Shown: piece by piece, positions 32,895-41,522 of the stretch | Numbering within the stretch: the stretch's first letter is position 1 | How the letters are laid out: every line of letters begins with the position of its first letter | NCBI GenBank assembly: GCA_034925905.1 | Contig: JAYFRL010000015.1 | Coordinates: forward strand, 1-54,224 | DNA: 54,224 bases | Origin: JAYFRL01 sp034925905 | Lineage (GTDB): Bacteria; Bacillota; Clostridia; Lachnospirales; Anaerotignaceae | Direction of reading: 5' to 3' | Notes under the pieces: generated by a model | Told to the model about the DNA's origin: nothing | The model's database searches: none | Seen by the model: the letters and a program-made list of their open reading frames with translations, nothing else | Translations under genes and position numbers: made by a program

Positions 32895-33896
32895 ATGTCA
32901 GGAGTAATTTTTTCACAAGGCAGCGGAGTTGCTGACAGTATTTTCGGGAAATCGCAGGCACCTATAAGAGCTATTATAGAAGAAAGCGTTGAAAGCTTCA
33001 GAGAAACTTCAATGATAGATAAGATATTCTATATGGATACATCCAAAAACTATGCCGAGAAATACACATCGGAAACCGCCTTAGGCGATTTTGTGGATGT
33101 TGGCGAAAACGGAGCATATCCGAAAACAAGCATGAGGGAAGGCTATTCCGTTACAATCGAGCCTACAACATGGAAATCATCCTTTGAAGTAACTCAGGAG
33201 ATGATGGAAGATGCAAAAATCGGTAAAATTAAATACAAAGCCAATATTTTTGCAAACAGCTATAATAGAACAAGAGAAAAATTTGCCGCAACGCTTATTA
33301 GCGGAGGCACAGGAATCTCGGCAGCCTTTGGCGGGAATACATACAAAACCTCAAGCGCTGACGGTAAAGCCCTTTTTGCAACAGATCACACCTCTATAAC
33401 GGGAGGCTGCGCGGATCAGAGCAATATCTTTACCGAAGCTTTCAGCCAGAGTGTTATGGATGAGGTTCAGGCAAGAATGCAGAACTTTAAGGATGACGAC
33501 GGAAACATATTAAATGTTGCCCCGGATACGATTATAATTCCTAATGTTGCAACATTAAAAAGAGCTGTTTTAGCCGCGGTAGGCAGCGACCTTGACCCGG
33601 GCAGCGCAAATAACGCCATGAACTTCCAGGTTGGGCTTTGGAACATCATTGTTTGGAACTATTTGCCCGCAAACCTCAGCTCGAAGCTTTATTTTATAAT
33701 GCTTGACAGCAAGTTTAACAAGGATTATATGTGCCTTCCGTGGGTAGACAGGCTTAAGCTTACAACGAGATCCGATATCGACCCTAACACAGACGCAAAT
33801 GTTTGGAAAGGCAGGGCAAGGTTCGGGGCAGGCTTTAATAACTGGAGAAGCATTGCAATGTGCGGCGAAGGCTTAACCGGAACAGATTTAAGTTGA
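32895..33896 (+). CDS. Phage major capsid protein (HK97 fold)
   Basis: 333 aa. Features of an HK97-fold capsid protein: an N-arm with helical ESVESFRETSMID, the E-loop-like region SETALGDFVDVGENGAYPKTSMREGYSVTIEPTTWKSSFEVTQEMMED spread over residues ~57-105, an A-domain with DDDGNILNVAPDTIIIPNV (a typical capsid strand) and a C-terminal region NVWKGRARFGAGFNNWRS. It resembles the Mu gpT-like branch with FATDHTS in the middle. Good AGGAGA site upstream. No stop or frameshift. Enclosed by decoration- and connector-like genes. Confidence 0.87.
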   Translation: MSGVIFSQGSGVADSIFGKSQAPIRAIIEESVESFRETSMIDKIFYMDTSKNYAEKYTSETALGDFVDVGENGAYPKTSMREGYSVTIEPTTWKSSFEVTQEMMEDAKIGKIKYKANIFANSYNRTREKFAATLISGGTGISAAFGGNTYKTSSADGKALFATDHTSITGGCADQSNIFTEAFSQSVMDEVQARMQNFKDDDGNILNVAPDTIIIPNVATLKRAVLAAVGSDLDPGSANNAMNFQVGLWNIIVWNYLPANLSSKLYFIMLDSKFNKDYMCLPWVDRLKLTTRSDIDPNTDANVWKGRARFGAGFNNWRSIAMCGEGLTGTDLS

Positions 33897-33910
33897 TTTG
33901 AGGTGATGGC

Positions 33911-34528
33911 ATGACTTGGGGAGAAATAAAACTTGCAGCGTTACAAAGGATGTTCGCTGTTTCGGGAGAAGAAATCGTTTATGATGACGTTACCCTTCCT
34001 TATCTTAAGTCTATGGCAAGCGCTGCAAACGAAGCCTTAAACCTGCTTTCGACCGCAGGGAAATATATAGTCAAAAGCATAGATATAACTCAAAGCGGGG
34101 AGGAGGCTTCATCCCCGCCCATTAAAAAATATAGTTTAAGAGATCTTTGCAGCGACTTTTATTCTCTTAAAGAAAATCATGTTTATTTCAAGGATGATGA
34201 AAACTATTACAGGACACGGGATTTTTCGCTTGAGGCAAACGATATATTTGTTTTGCCGTCGGATAAACAAGGCACATGGACGTTATATTACAATGCTTAC
34301 ACCACATCTGTGGATAAAAATACTCCCGATAATTTTGAGCTTGCCCTTGATGATGAGGTTGCCGTGCTTATCCCCCTTTATATAGCCTCACAGCTTTATA
34401 AAGATGATGATTTTGCACAGTCTATACAGTTTAGAAACGAATTTGAGCTTGGACGCGAGCTTCTTTTATACGGAAGAACTGAAGACAAAGGTAAAGAAGC
34501 TTTTGAAAATATTAACGGTTGGTATTAA
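33911..34528 (+). CDS. Putative head-completion/connector (adaptor) protein
   Basis: 205 aa. Begins MTWGEIKLAALQRMF, a helical start common in podovirus-like adaptor proteins that sit below the portal, then a beta-rich middle part (YSLRDLCSDFYSLKENHVYF, TRDFSLEANDIFVLPSDKQG, WTLYYNAYTT) and a C-terminal helical part with LDDEVAVLIPLYIASQLYKDDD. This pattern of N-terminal helices, beta core and C-terminal PLYIAS-type helix is seen in gp4/gp11-like connectors. GAGGTG precedes the ATG by 6 nt. It is the only connector-like gene; no tail gene follows. Confidence 0.55.
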   Translation: MTWGEIKLAALQRMFAVSGEEIVYDDVTLPYLKSMASAANEALNLLSTAGKYIVKSIDITQSGEEASSPPIKKYSLRDLCSDFYSLKENHVYFKDDENYYRTRDFSLEANDIFVLPSDKQGTWTLYYNAYTTSVDKNTPDNFELALDDEVAVLIPLYIASQLYKDDDFAQSIQFRNEFELGRELLLYGRTEDKGKEAFENINGWY

Positions 34529-34539
34529 AGGAGGTAAAA

Positions 34540-35904
34540 ATGTCTGTTTTAACAAATATAATAAGCGCTTTGGTTGAAGTTGTGTCTGCCGCAAAAAGTG
34601 TTGAGTCTTCCTCAGGGAGTTCTTCGGGAAGCTCTTCAGGGACTTCTTCAGCGAGTTCTTCGGCAAGTTCCTCAGGGGTTTATTCAGGGGGTTCTTCGAA
34701 AAGCGGCCAGACAAGCAGCATATCGACGGGGACGGGTACAAATGTAATAAGCGATTACAATGACAGGATAATTAAAAATTCTGCGGGGTATACAGACGGA
34801 GCTAAAGACAGTGAGCTTATTGCGGCATATCAAACGGCTTGGCAAAATGCCAAAAGCCAGGCTGAAAAGGACGCTTACCACGAAGCAGCGGAGGCAATAA
34901 GGAACAAATACGGATATAATGGCGGAAGCGACGGGAGCATGTATGTAGGCAACGGAAACGGATATTCATCAAACTCTTATTCTTCAAACAACATACAACA
35001 AAGCTATTATCCTAGTTTTTTGTCTATGGAGGAGCTTAATGAGGAGTATGAAGAAATAGCAAACAAACAGATTGCGGCTATAAATAACAGTATTTCTTCA
35101 GGCGTAAATATTTTAAGGAGCCAAAAGGAATCTGTTAACGAAGATTTTGATGAGCTTGCAAGAGCTGCCTATATTTCAAACAGGATATCAAAGATAAATC
35201 TGCCGCAGCAGCTTTCCGCGGCAGGAATTTCCGGAGGAGCGGCCGAAAGCACAACCTTGGGTCTTTTAACGAATTACGAGAATAATTTGAACGAAAATGA
35301 AAGGCAAAGACTTGAGAGCATAAAAGAAATAGAAGATGAAATAACTAATCTTAAGCTTGAGGGAAAATCCGATATAGCAACGATAAAAGCAAATGCCAGC
35401 ATGGCGGCTCTTGAGGCATATCAAAAACAGCTTGAAAGCGAGCTTGATTATTACAAGTGGCAACAGGATTACGATTTGGACAAGGAGAGCTTTGATTATA
35501 GCGTTAAAAGCGATACAGCTTCAAATCTGTTAAGCCAAGTTCAATATACAGACGAGGAAGAGCAGCAGGAATATGAGAATGCTCTCAGTCTCGCTAAAAT
35601 AATGGCGAGCTACGGAGATTTTTCAATGTTTGAAAAGCTGGGCATAGATTCTTCGCTTATGGAGGGGAATTACACCACTTCAAAAACAAAATCAAAAAGC
35701 AGTTCATCCGGCAGCGATTCAGATGACTATTCAAATAAAATTGAAGGTATGGTAGGAGTAAAAACAAGCGTTATAGACAGCGTATGGGATTCTTCAGGCT
35801 CATTAAGCAAATTTTATGAAAGAATGGATGAGCTTATGGAAAGCGGAGTATTAACAAAGGATGACGTAACCACATGGATGCTCTATGTTGCCGGTGAAAT
35901 TTAA
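34540..35904 (+). CDS. Ser-rich, coiled-coil protein ending the head operon
   Basis: 454 aa from ATG 34540 behind AAAGGAGG. A short helical start (MSVLTNIISALVEVVSAAKS) leads into a ~40-residue Ser/Gly tract (about 23-62), then a polar region, a helical region with long coiled coils (about 165-330), and a second Ser-rich linker (about 385-405) before a helical C-terminus (GVKTSVIDSVWDSSGSLSKF). There is no enzyme motif and no membrane segment. By position after the connector it could be an internal virion or ejection protein as in podophages, or an adhesion or cargo protein. Unrecognised; last gene before the terminator. Confidence 0.6.
   Translation: MSVLTNIISALVEVVSAAKSVESSSGSSSGSSSGTSSASSSASSSGVYSGGSSKSGQTSSISTGTGTNVISDYNDRIIKNSAGYTDGAKDSELIAAYQTAWQNAKSQAEKDAYHEAAEAIRNKYGYNGGSDGSMYVGNGNGYSSNSYSSNNIQQSYYPSFLSMEELNEEYEEIANKQIAAINNSISSGVNILRSQKESVNEDFDELARAAYISNRISKINLPQQLSAAGISGGAAESTTLGLLTNYENNLNENERQRLESIKEIEDEITNLKLEGKSDIATIKANASMAALEAYQKQLESELDYYKWQQDYDLDKESFDYSVKSDTASNLLSQVQYTDEEEQQEYENALSLAKIMASYGDFSMFEKLGIDSSLMEGNYTTSKTKSKSSSSGSDSDDYSNKIEGMVGVKTSVIDSVWDSSGSLSKFYERMDELMESGVLTKDDVTTWMLYVAGEI
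34606..34700 (+). repeat. Degenerate ~15-bp coding repeats (Ser/Gly tract)
   Basis: Imperfect tandem units of the type AGTTCTTCAGGGA encode the SSGSSSGSSSGTSSASS tract. Such repeats can change length by slippage; units stay in frame with the gene. Confidence 0.75.
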
Positions 35905-35919
35905 AAAGGACTGCTTTTA

Positions 35920-35945
35920 AGGCGGATAAAATGTCCGCCTTTTTT
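35920..35945 (+). terminator. Terminator of the phage-head operon
   Basis: AGGCGGA (35920-35926) pairs with TCCGCCT (35934-35940), followed by six T. It lies 16 nt after the last stop codon and closes the operon. Confidence 0.92.
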
Positions 35946-36003
35946 GTGCTTATATATATCAAAGCCGCATATATATTAAAAAAGTTTGAATTTTGGAGGC
36001 CTC

Positions 36004-36624
36004 ATGAATATCGATATTATAGGCATACTGACCGAAATAATAAATAAGCTTGGGTATCTTGGCATATTTCTTGTAACGTCTCTTGAATATGCCTGTTTTC
36101 CGATTTCAAGTGAACTTTTGCTCCCTTTCATAGGGTATTCCGTTTCAAAAGGAGAGATGAGTCTTCTAGCTGCGGTTATAGCTAGCACATTCGGCGGAGC
36201 CACAGGCTCTCTTGCCTGCTACATGGGAGGTCGTTTTGGGATAAAGTTTATTGAAAAGACTGTGCTTAAAAGATTTAAAACTGTTAAGGTGGGGCTTGAG
36301 CATGCTAAAAAATGCTTTAATAAATACGGGAAACAGTCTGTTCTAATAGCAAGGGTTTTCCCGATAGCAAGGACATATATTTCTATACCTGCAGGGATCG
36401 CAAAAATGCATATAGGCGAGTTTATGCTTTTTTCGTCCATAGGGGCTTTTGTTTGGAATGTTGTGCTTATTTATATAGGCTTTACCCTTGGAGAGCATTT
36501 TGAATATGCAAGCGAAATGGGGATAGGGAATAAAATTTTTATAATTATGCTGTTAATAGCGATAACAGTGTTTTGGATATTAAGTTTTTTTGAAAGGCAC
36601 AAGCGCAAAAACAGGAGAAAATGA
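36004..36624 (+). CDS. DedA/VTT family membrane protein
   Basis: 206 aa with four to five membrane segments. The VTT/SNARE-associated domain has LEYACFPISSELLLPFIGY, the glycine-rich re-entrant ASTFGGATGSLACYMGGRFG, and RVFPIARTYISIPAG with the conserved Arg residues of DedA proteins, which are proton-coupled lipid (undecaprenyl phosphate or phosphatidyl) flippases in other bacteria. ATG 36004 behind GGAGG; an upstream in-frame start is rejected. First chromosomal gene right of the phage-head operon. Confidence 0.9.
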   Translation: MNIDIIGILTEIINKLGYLGIFLVTSLEYACFPISSELLLPFIGYSVSKGEMSLLAAVIASTFGGATGSLACYMGGRFGIKFIEKTVLKRFKTVKVGLEHAKKCFNKYGKQSVLIARVFPIARTYISIPAGIAKMHIGEFMLFSSIGAFVWNVVLIYIGFTLGEHFEYASEMGIGNKIFIIMLLIAITVFWILSFFERHKRKNRRK

Positions 36625-36667
36625 GGGGATGACCTCCTTATTTATGCTTTGCATATAATAAAATTTA

Positions 36668-36696
36668 TTGAATTATTAAAAGTTACTTGTTATTAT
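36668..36696 (+). promoter_or_regulatory. Promoter of comM-dprA-topA
   Basis: TTGAAT (36668-36673), 17 bp, TATTAT (36691-36696), about 30 nt before the comM start. Confidence 0.62.
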
Positions 36697-36727
36697 ATGC
36701 TTGAAGAATAATTTGGGGGGTGAGCTG

Positions 36728-38266
36728 ATGCTGTCTAAAATAAAAAGCTGTGTCCTGCATGGTATAGACGGATTTATGATAGATGTAGAGGTAGACATAA
36801 GTCAAGGCTTGCCTGTTTTTGATATAGTGGGGCTTCCTGATTCTGCGGTTAAAGAGTCAAGAGAACGTGTTAAAACGGCGATAACAAATTCGGGATTTAC
36901 ATTTCCGGTTAAAAGGATAACGGTTAATCTTGCGCCTGCAGATATAAAAAAAGAAGGGGCCTTATTTGATTTGCCGATAGCCGCAGGGATTTTAGCGTGC
37001 ATAGGGGCAATAAGCCAAGACAGCCTTGAAAATACCCTTATAGCAGGGGAGCTTTCTCTTGATGGTAAAATAAGGGGAATAAACGGGGTTCTTCCGATGG
37101 TATACAGCTCATGCCAAAAAGGCATAAATAAATTTATAGTTCCGCTTGAAAACCAGGAAGAAGCAGCGCTTATAGAAAATGCAGAGGTTTTTGGCGTAGA
37201 CAGCTTAAAACAATTTATAGCGCATCTTAATGGCACAGAGCCGGTTTTGCCTTGCCATCTTGATGCATCGGCAATTTTTGAAAAAGCGAGAAGTTCTTTG
37301 GGTTATCTTGATTTTGCGGACGTTAAGGGACAGGAAGCCGTTAAACGTGCAATGGAGATTGCTGCTGCCGGGATGCATAATATTCTTTTGATAGGACCTC
37401 CGGGGACAGGCAAAACAATGCTTGCAAAAAGGCTTCCTTCAATTTTGCCGGATTTAACATTTGAAGAAAGTATAGAGATAACAAAGATATACAGCGTTGC
37501 AGGGCTCCTCGGAAACGGTGATTCGCTGGTTGTGAGCCGTCCCGTGAGGTCTCCGCATCATAGCATATCGTCTTCTGCGCTTACGGGCGGAGGAAGAATC
37601 CCAAAACCGGGAGAAATAAGCCTTGCACATAACGGAGTGCTTTTTCTGGACGAGCTTCCTGAGTTTCAGAGGAATGTGCTTGAGGTTATGCGTCAGCCCA
37701 TGGAAGATAAAAAAGTGACCATAGCAAGGGTTGGAGGCACTGTTACATACCCTTCAAGCTTTATGCTTGTTGCTGCCATGAACCCATGCCCGTGCGGATA
37801 TTTGGGGGACCCTAAAAGATGCCACTGTTCGCCCGGCGAGATAAGCAAATATACCGGTAAAATTTCGGGTCCGCTTTTGGACAGGATAGACATTCAGGTT
37901 GAAACTCCTGCCGTTGACTATGCAAAGCTTTCGGATACGGCAAGCGGCGAATCTTCTGAAGAAATAAAAAAAAGAGTGCTTAAAGCGCACAAAACCCAGC
38001 TTGAACGGTTTAAAAATGACGGAATATTTTTCAATTCTCAGCTTTCAGCTAAGCTGACGGAGAAATATTGTGTGCTGGACACAGCCGGTCAAGCGCTTAT
38101 AAAGGCGGCTTTCTCGCGCCTGGGCTTAAGTGCAAGGGCATACCATAAAATACTTAGAGTTGCAAGGACAATTGCCGATATAGAAGGCAGCGAAAACATA
38201 ACGACAAAGCATATTGCAGAGGTTATAGGCTATCGAAGCCTTGACAGAAAATATTTTTACAATTAA
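36728..38266 (+). CDS. comM: YifB/ComM family Mg-chelatase-like AAA+ ATPase
   Basis: 512 aa. N-terminal ChlI-type domain (MLSKIKSCVLHGIDGFMIDVEVDI start, GLPDSAVKESRERV, NLAPADIKKEGALFDLP), AAA+ core with Walker A GPPGTGKT (about 222-229), Walker B LFLDELPEF, and C-terminal Mg_chelatase_C helices. It has the Cys motif NPCPCGYLG..RCHC of a zinc site. ComM is a hexameric helicase that extends D-loops in natural transformation. ATG 36728 behind GGGGGGTGAG. Followed by dprA and topA, the usual Firmicute order. Confidence 0.94.
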   Translation: MLSKIKSCVLHGIDGFMIDVEVDISQGLPVFDIVGLPDSAVKESRERVKTAITNSGFTFPVKRITVNLAPADIKKEGALFDLPIAAGILACIGAISQDSLENTLIAGELSLDGKIRGINGVLPMVYSSCQKGINKFIVPLENQEEAALIENAEVFGVDSLKQFIAHLNGTEPVLPCHLDASAIFEKARSSLGYLDFADVKGQEAVKRAMEIAAAGMHNILLIGPPGTGKTMLAKRLPSILPDLTFEESIEITKIYSVAGLLGNGDSLVVSRPVRSPHHSISSSALTGGGRIPKPGEISLAHNGVLFLDELPEFQRNVLEVMRQPMEDKKVTIARVGGTVTYPSSFMLVAAMNPCPCGYLGDPKRCHCSPGEISKYTGKISGPLLDRIDIQVETPAVDYAKLSDTASGESSEEIKKRVLKAHKTQLERFKNDGIFFNSQLSAKLTEKYCVLDTAGQALIKAAFSRLGLSARAYHKILRVARTIADIEGSENITTKHIAEVIGYRSLDRKYFYN

Positions 38267-38297
38267 AATTATTTATTCCAAGGTTGTTTTAAACAGA

Positions 38298-39404
38298 ATG
38301 GGTGATATTGTGGAAGAAAGCTTATACATTGTTTGGCTTACCGCCATTGCAGGAATAGGAAGAAAGAAAATAAAAAAGCTTTTGGATTATTACGAATATC
38401 CTTCGAGGATATGGAATACCTCAAGCAGCGGTCTGACCGAAGACGGAAATGTTGACCCCGATACTGTTTATAAAATAATTTCATCTAAAGACGAAGGAAT
38501 GGTTTATGAATATGTAGAAAAAATGGAGGCAAAAGGCATAAAATACATCTCTGTTTATGATGATGCTTATCCAAAGCTGCTCATGGATATCGCTGATTAC
38601 CCGTTGGGTTTTTATATGCTTGGAAACGAGGATGCGCTTAAAAGTGAAAAGGTCAGCATGGTTGGCGCCAGGCGCTGCTCGGAATATGGGGGTCGCGTTG
38701 CCTTCGATTTTGCCGCTTATATAGCTTCAAGAGGCGTTGCGGTTGTTAGCGGTATGGCAAAAGGCATAGATGCAATGTCGCATAAAGGTGCGCTTTCAGT
38801 GGAAGGGAAGACAATTGCCGTTTTAGGCAACGGAGTGGACATCTGCTATCCCGCGGAAAACAGAGGTCTTTATGAAAGTATAATAAAAACAGGAGCAGTT
38901 ATATCCGAATACCCTTTGGGAGAAGAGGCAAAGCCTCATTATTTTCCTGAAAGAAACCGGATAATAAGCGGACTTTCAAAAGGCGTGCTTGTTGTTGAGG
39001 CTGCCAAAAGAAGCGGTACTCTTATAACGGTTGACTGCGCTCTTGAAAACGGCAGGGAAGTTTTTGTTGTGCCTGGAAACATAACAAGCCCTTTAAGCGA
39101 AGGGACAAATTCGCTTATATCCCAGGGCTGTCCAATAGTTACCAAGCCGGAAGAAATATTGGAGGCTTTAGATATAAAAGAAAATGTTGAGGAAAAAAAA
39201 GACGGTAAAAATTTTTCAAAACCTTTTCTTGCGCCTGAAGAAGAAATAGTATATCATTGTATAGGTTATGAACCTAAAGGATTTGATGAGCTTAAAGACT
39301 CCGCCGGCATTTCTGTTCAGGATTTGCAGTATATTTTAACTTTGCTTGAGCTTGGCGGGTATGTTGAAAGGCTTTCTGGACAAAGATATATAAAAATATC
39401 ATAA
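38298..39404 (+). CDS. dprA: DNA-processing protein DprA
   Basis: 368 aa from ATG 38298; GTG 38310 with GGGTG five bases before it is an equally good start. DprA binds incoming single-stranded DNA and loads RecA. N-terminal helix-hairpin-helix (IAGIGRKKIKKLL), a Rossmann domain with SMVGARRCSEYGGRVA, VVSGMAKGIDAMSHKGAL, TIAVLGNGVDICYPAENR and SGTLITVDCALENGREVFVVPGN over residues ~110-275, and a C-terminal winged-helix DML1-like domain (FDELKDSAGISVQDLQYILTLLEL). Twelve nt before topA. Confidence 0.95.
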   Translation: MGDIVEESLYIVWLTAIAGIGRKKIKKLLDYYEYPSRIWNTSSSGLTEDGNVDPDTVYKIISSKDEGMVYEYVEKMEAKGIKYISVYDDAYPKLLMDIADYPLGFYMLGNEDALKSEKVSMVGARRCSEYGGRVAFDFAAYIASRGVAVVSGMAKGIDAMSHKGALSVEGKTIAVLGNGVDICYPAENRGLYESIIKTGAVISEYPLGEEAKPHYFPERNRIISGLSKGVLVVEAAKRSGTLITVDCALENGREVFVVPGNITSPLSEGTNSLISQGCPIVTKPEEILEALDIKENVEEKKDGKNFSKPFLAPEEEIVYHCIGYEPKGFDELKDSAGISVQDLQYILTLLELGGYVERLSGQRYIKIS

Positions 39405-39416
39405 TGGAGGTGAAAT

Positions 39417-41495
39417 ATGTCCAAAAATCTTGTTATTGTGGAATCGCCCACGAAAGAAAAAACGATTAAAAAATTTTTAGGCTCTTCATATAGCGTAAAA
39501 TCGTCTATGGGCCATGTAAGGGATTTACCCAAAAGTGAACTTGGGATAGACATTGAAAATAATTTTGAGCCAAAATATATAACGATAAGAGGAAAAGGCG
39601 AGCTTTTAAGCGTTTTAAGGAAGGAAACAAAAGCCGCGGATAAAATTTATCTTGCAACTGACCCCGACCGTGAAGGAGAGGCCATATCCTGGCATCTTAT
39701 GCATGCCTTAAAGCTTGAAGACAAAAACGTAAGCCGGATAACATTTAACGAGATAACAAAAGACGCCGTTAAAAAATCTATAAAAGAAGCAAGAGACATA
39801 GATATGAACCTTGTTAATGCCCAGCAGGCAAGGCGTGTTTTGGATAGGCTTGTAGGCTATTCTTTAAGCAGCCTGCTTTGGGAAAAGGTTAAAAAAGGCT
39901 TAAGCGGCGGGCGTGTTCAATCTGTTGCGCTTAGAATAATATGTGACAGGGAAGATGAAATAGCCAATTTTGTGCCTGTTGAATACTGGTCAATAACCGC
40001 TTTGCTTGAAAACTCACATAATAAAGAATTTGAAGCAAAATATTTCGGCAAAGGCGACGAGAAAACAGAGCTTAATTCAGAGGAAGAAACCAATGCCGTT
40101 TTAAATTCCATAAAAGATAAGGATTTTATTGTTGACGAGATTAAAAAAAGCGTAAGAAAACGCAATCCGTTTGCTCCGTTTTCAACAAGTACTTTCCAGC
40201 AGGAAGCCAGCCGGTATCTTTCAATGACGGCCCAAAAATCAATGGCTGTTGCACAGCAGCTTTATGAAGGCGTAAATATAAAAGGCGAAGGGACGGTCGG
40301 CCTTGTTTCTTATATAAGAACAGACTCGGTTCGTATTTCAGATGAAGCCTATGAGGGAGTTAAAAAGTTTATAATTTCAAAATATGGTGAAGAATTTTTA
40401 AACCCGAAACGTCCTGTTTATAAGACAAAAGGCAGGACGCAGGATGCGCATGAGGCTATAAGGCCAACCCTTGTTTCAAGAACACCCGACAGCATTAAGG
40501 AATCTCTTACAAAAGAACAGTATAAGGTTTATAAAATGATATGGGAAAGATTTGTAGCCAGCCAGATGAGCCCGGCATCTTACGATACAGTCGCGGTTAA
40601 AATAAACTGCGGAGAGCATATCTTTAAAAGCAACGGCTCACGCCTTATTTTTAAAGGCTTTCTGGAGGTTTATAGGATGGCCGAGGATGATGAAGAATCT
40701 TTAAACCTGCCTGAGCTTAAAGAGGGCGAAGCACTTAAGCTTAAAGGTATATCGCCAAACCAGCATTTTACACAGCCGCTCCCGAGATATACAGACGCTT
40801 CGCTTATTAAGACTCTTGAAGAATACGGAGTGGGACGTCCAAGCACATATGCGCCGACGCTTACAACCATTATGGCTAGGCATTATGTTATAAGGGACAA
40901 AAAAATCCTCTATCCTACTGAGCTTGGAGAAGTTGTGAACGACATAATGAAAAACAATTTTTCAAATATAGTCGATATAGGTTTCACGGTTGATATGGAA
41001 AACAACCTTGATAAGATTGAAGAAGGCAGTTGTGAATGGCATAAGCTTATTGCGGATTTTTACCCTTCGTTTAAAGAAGACCTTGAAAAAGCAAAAGCAA
41101 ACATATATAAGGTTAAGCTAAAAGACGAGGTTACGGATATAATATGTGAAAAGTGTGGCAGAAATATGGTTATAAAATACGGGAAATACGGTAAATTTCT
41201 TGCTTGCCCAGGTTTCCCGGAATGCCATAATGCCAAACCTTTGTTTGAAAGCGCCGGGGTAAAATGTCCAAAATGCGGCGGTGAGGTTTTAATCAAAAAA
41301 ACCAAAAAAGGCAGAATGTATTACGGTTGTGAAAATAACCCCGAATGCGATTTTATGACATGGAACAAGCCTACGGGTGAGAAGTGTGAAAAATGCGGAA
41401 GCCCGTTAGTTTATAAAACAAAAAAAGAAGATGTCATTATCTGCTCGAATGATAAGTGCAGATTTACAAAACAAAAAAACAACAGCAGCCTTTAA
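39417..41495 (+). CDS. topA: DNA topoisomerase I
   Basis: 692 aa type IA topoisomerase that relaxes negative supercoils. TOPRIM domain with Glu9 (VIVESPTKEKT) and the Asp82/Asp84/Glu86 triad in TDPDREGEA; catalytic Tyr299 in SYIRTDS; then GRPSTYAPT. Three C-terminal four-Cys zinc ribbons start near 571, 610 and 656 (CEKCGRN, CPKCGGE, CEKCGSP). Note TKEKT where most family members read AKAKT, a small departure in the TOPRIM start. GGAGGTG upstream. Last gene of the comM-dprA-topA unit. Confidence 0.97.
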   Translation: MSKNLVIVESPTKEKTIKKFLGSSYSVKSSMGHVRDLPKSELGIDIENNFEPKYITIRGKGELLSVLRKETKAADKIYLATDPDREGEAISWHLMHALKLEDKNVSRITFNEITKDAVKKSIKEARDIDMNLVNAQQARRVLDRLVGYSLSSLLWEKVKKGLSGGRVQSVALRIICDREDEIANFVPVEYWSITALLENSHNKEFEAKYFGKGDEKTELNSEEETNAVLNSIKDKDFIVDEIKKSVRKRNPFAPFSTSTFQQEASRYLSMTAQKSMAVAQQLYEGVNIKGEGTVGLVSYIRTDSVRISDEAYEGVKKFIISKYGEEFLNPKRPVYKTKGRTQDAHEAIRPTLVSRTPDSIKESLTKEQYKVYKMIWERFVASQMSPASYDTVAVKINCGEHIFKSNGSRLIFKGFLEVYRMAEDDEESLNLPELKEGEALKLKGISPNQHFTQPLPRYTDASLIKTLEEYGVGRPSTYAPTLTTIMARHYVIRDKKILYPTELGEVVNDIMKNNFSNIVDIGFTVDMENNLDKIEEGSCEWHKLIADFYPSFKEDLEKAKANIYKVKLKDEVTDIICEKCGRNMVIKYGKYGKFLACPGFPECHNAKPLFESAGVKCPKCGGEVLIKKTKKGRMYYGCENNPECDFMTWNKPTGEKCEKCGSPLVYKTKKEDVIICSNDKCRFTKQKNNSSL

Positions 41496-41515
41496 CGCTG
41501 CCGTTGTTTTTTTTT
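41478..41515. terminator. Terminator between topA and the convergent exporter gene
   Basis: ACAACAGCAGC (41479-41489) pairs with GCTGCCGTTGT (one mismatch, 41497-41507), followed by a run of at least nine T; A-rich on the other side, so probably bidirectional. Confidence 0.88.
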
Positions 41516-41522
41516 GGATTTA

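Larger units (their letters stand above)
27672..35945 (+). mobile_element. Stand-alone phage head and packaging operon
   Basis: Nine intact genes in one direction, with short gaps and good ribosome binding sites, from one promoter to one terminator: terS, terL, portal, a 46-aa protein, a scaffold-like protein, a decoration-like protein, major capsid protein, connector-like protein and a Ser-rich protein. The order is that of a tailed-phage head module. No integrase, repressor, replication, tail or lysis gene is found inside or within the flanks, which are housekeeping genes (rpsU-yqeY, dedA-comM-dprA-topA). No flanking direct repeat was seen. Either a prophage remnant reduced to its head or a domesticated DNA-packaging element. 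Confidence 0.8.

Noticed and set aside
34606..34700. Repeat array as CRISPR
   Set aside because: Units are short, degenerate, without spacers and in frame with the Ser/Gly tract of a coding region. No cas gene present.
35946..41495. Tail or lysis genes hidden right of the head operon
   Set aside because: All frames there belong to dedA, comM, dprA and topA; no holin, lysin, tape measure or tail fibre features are seen.
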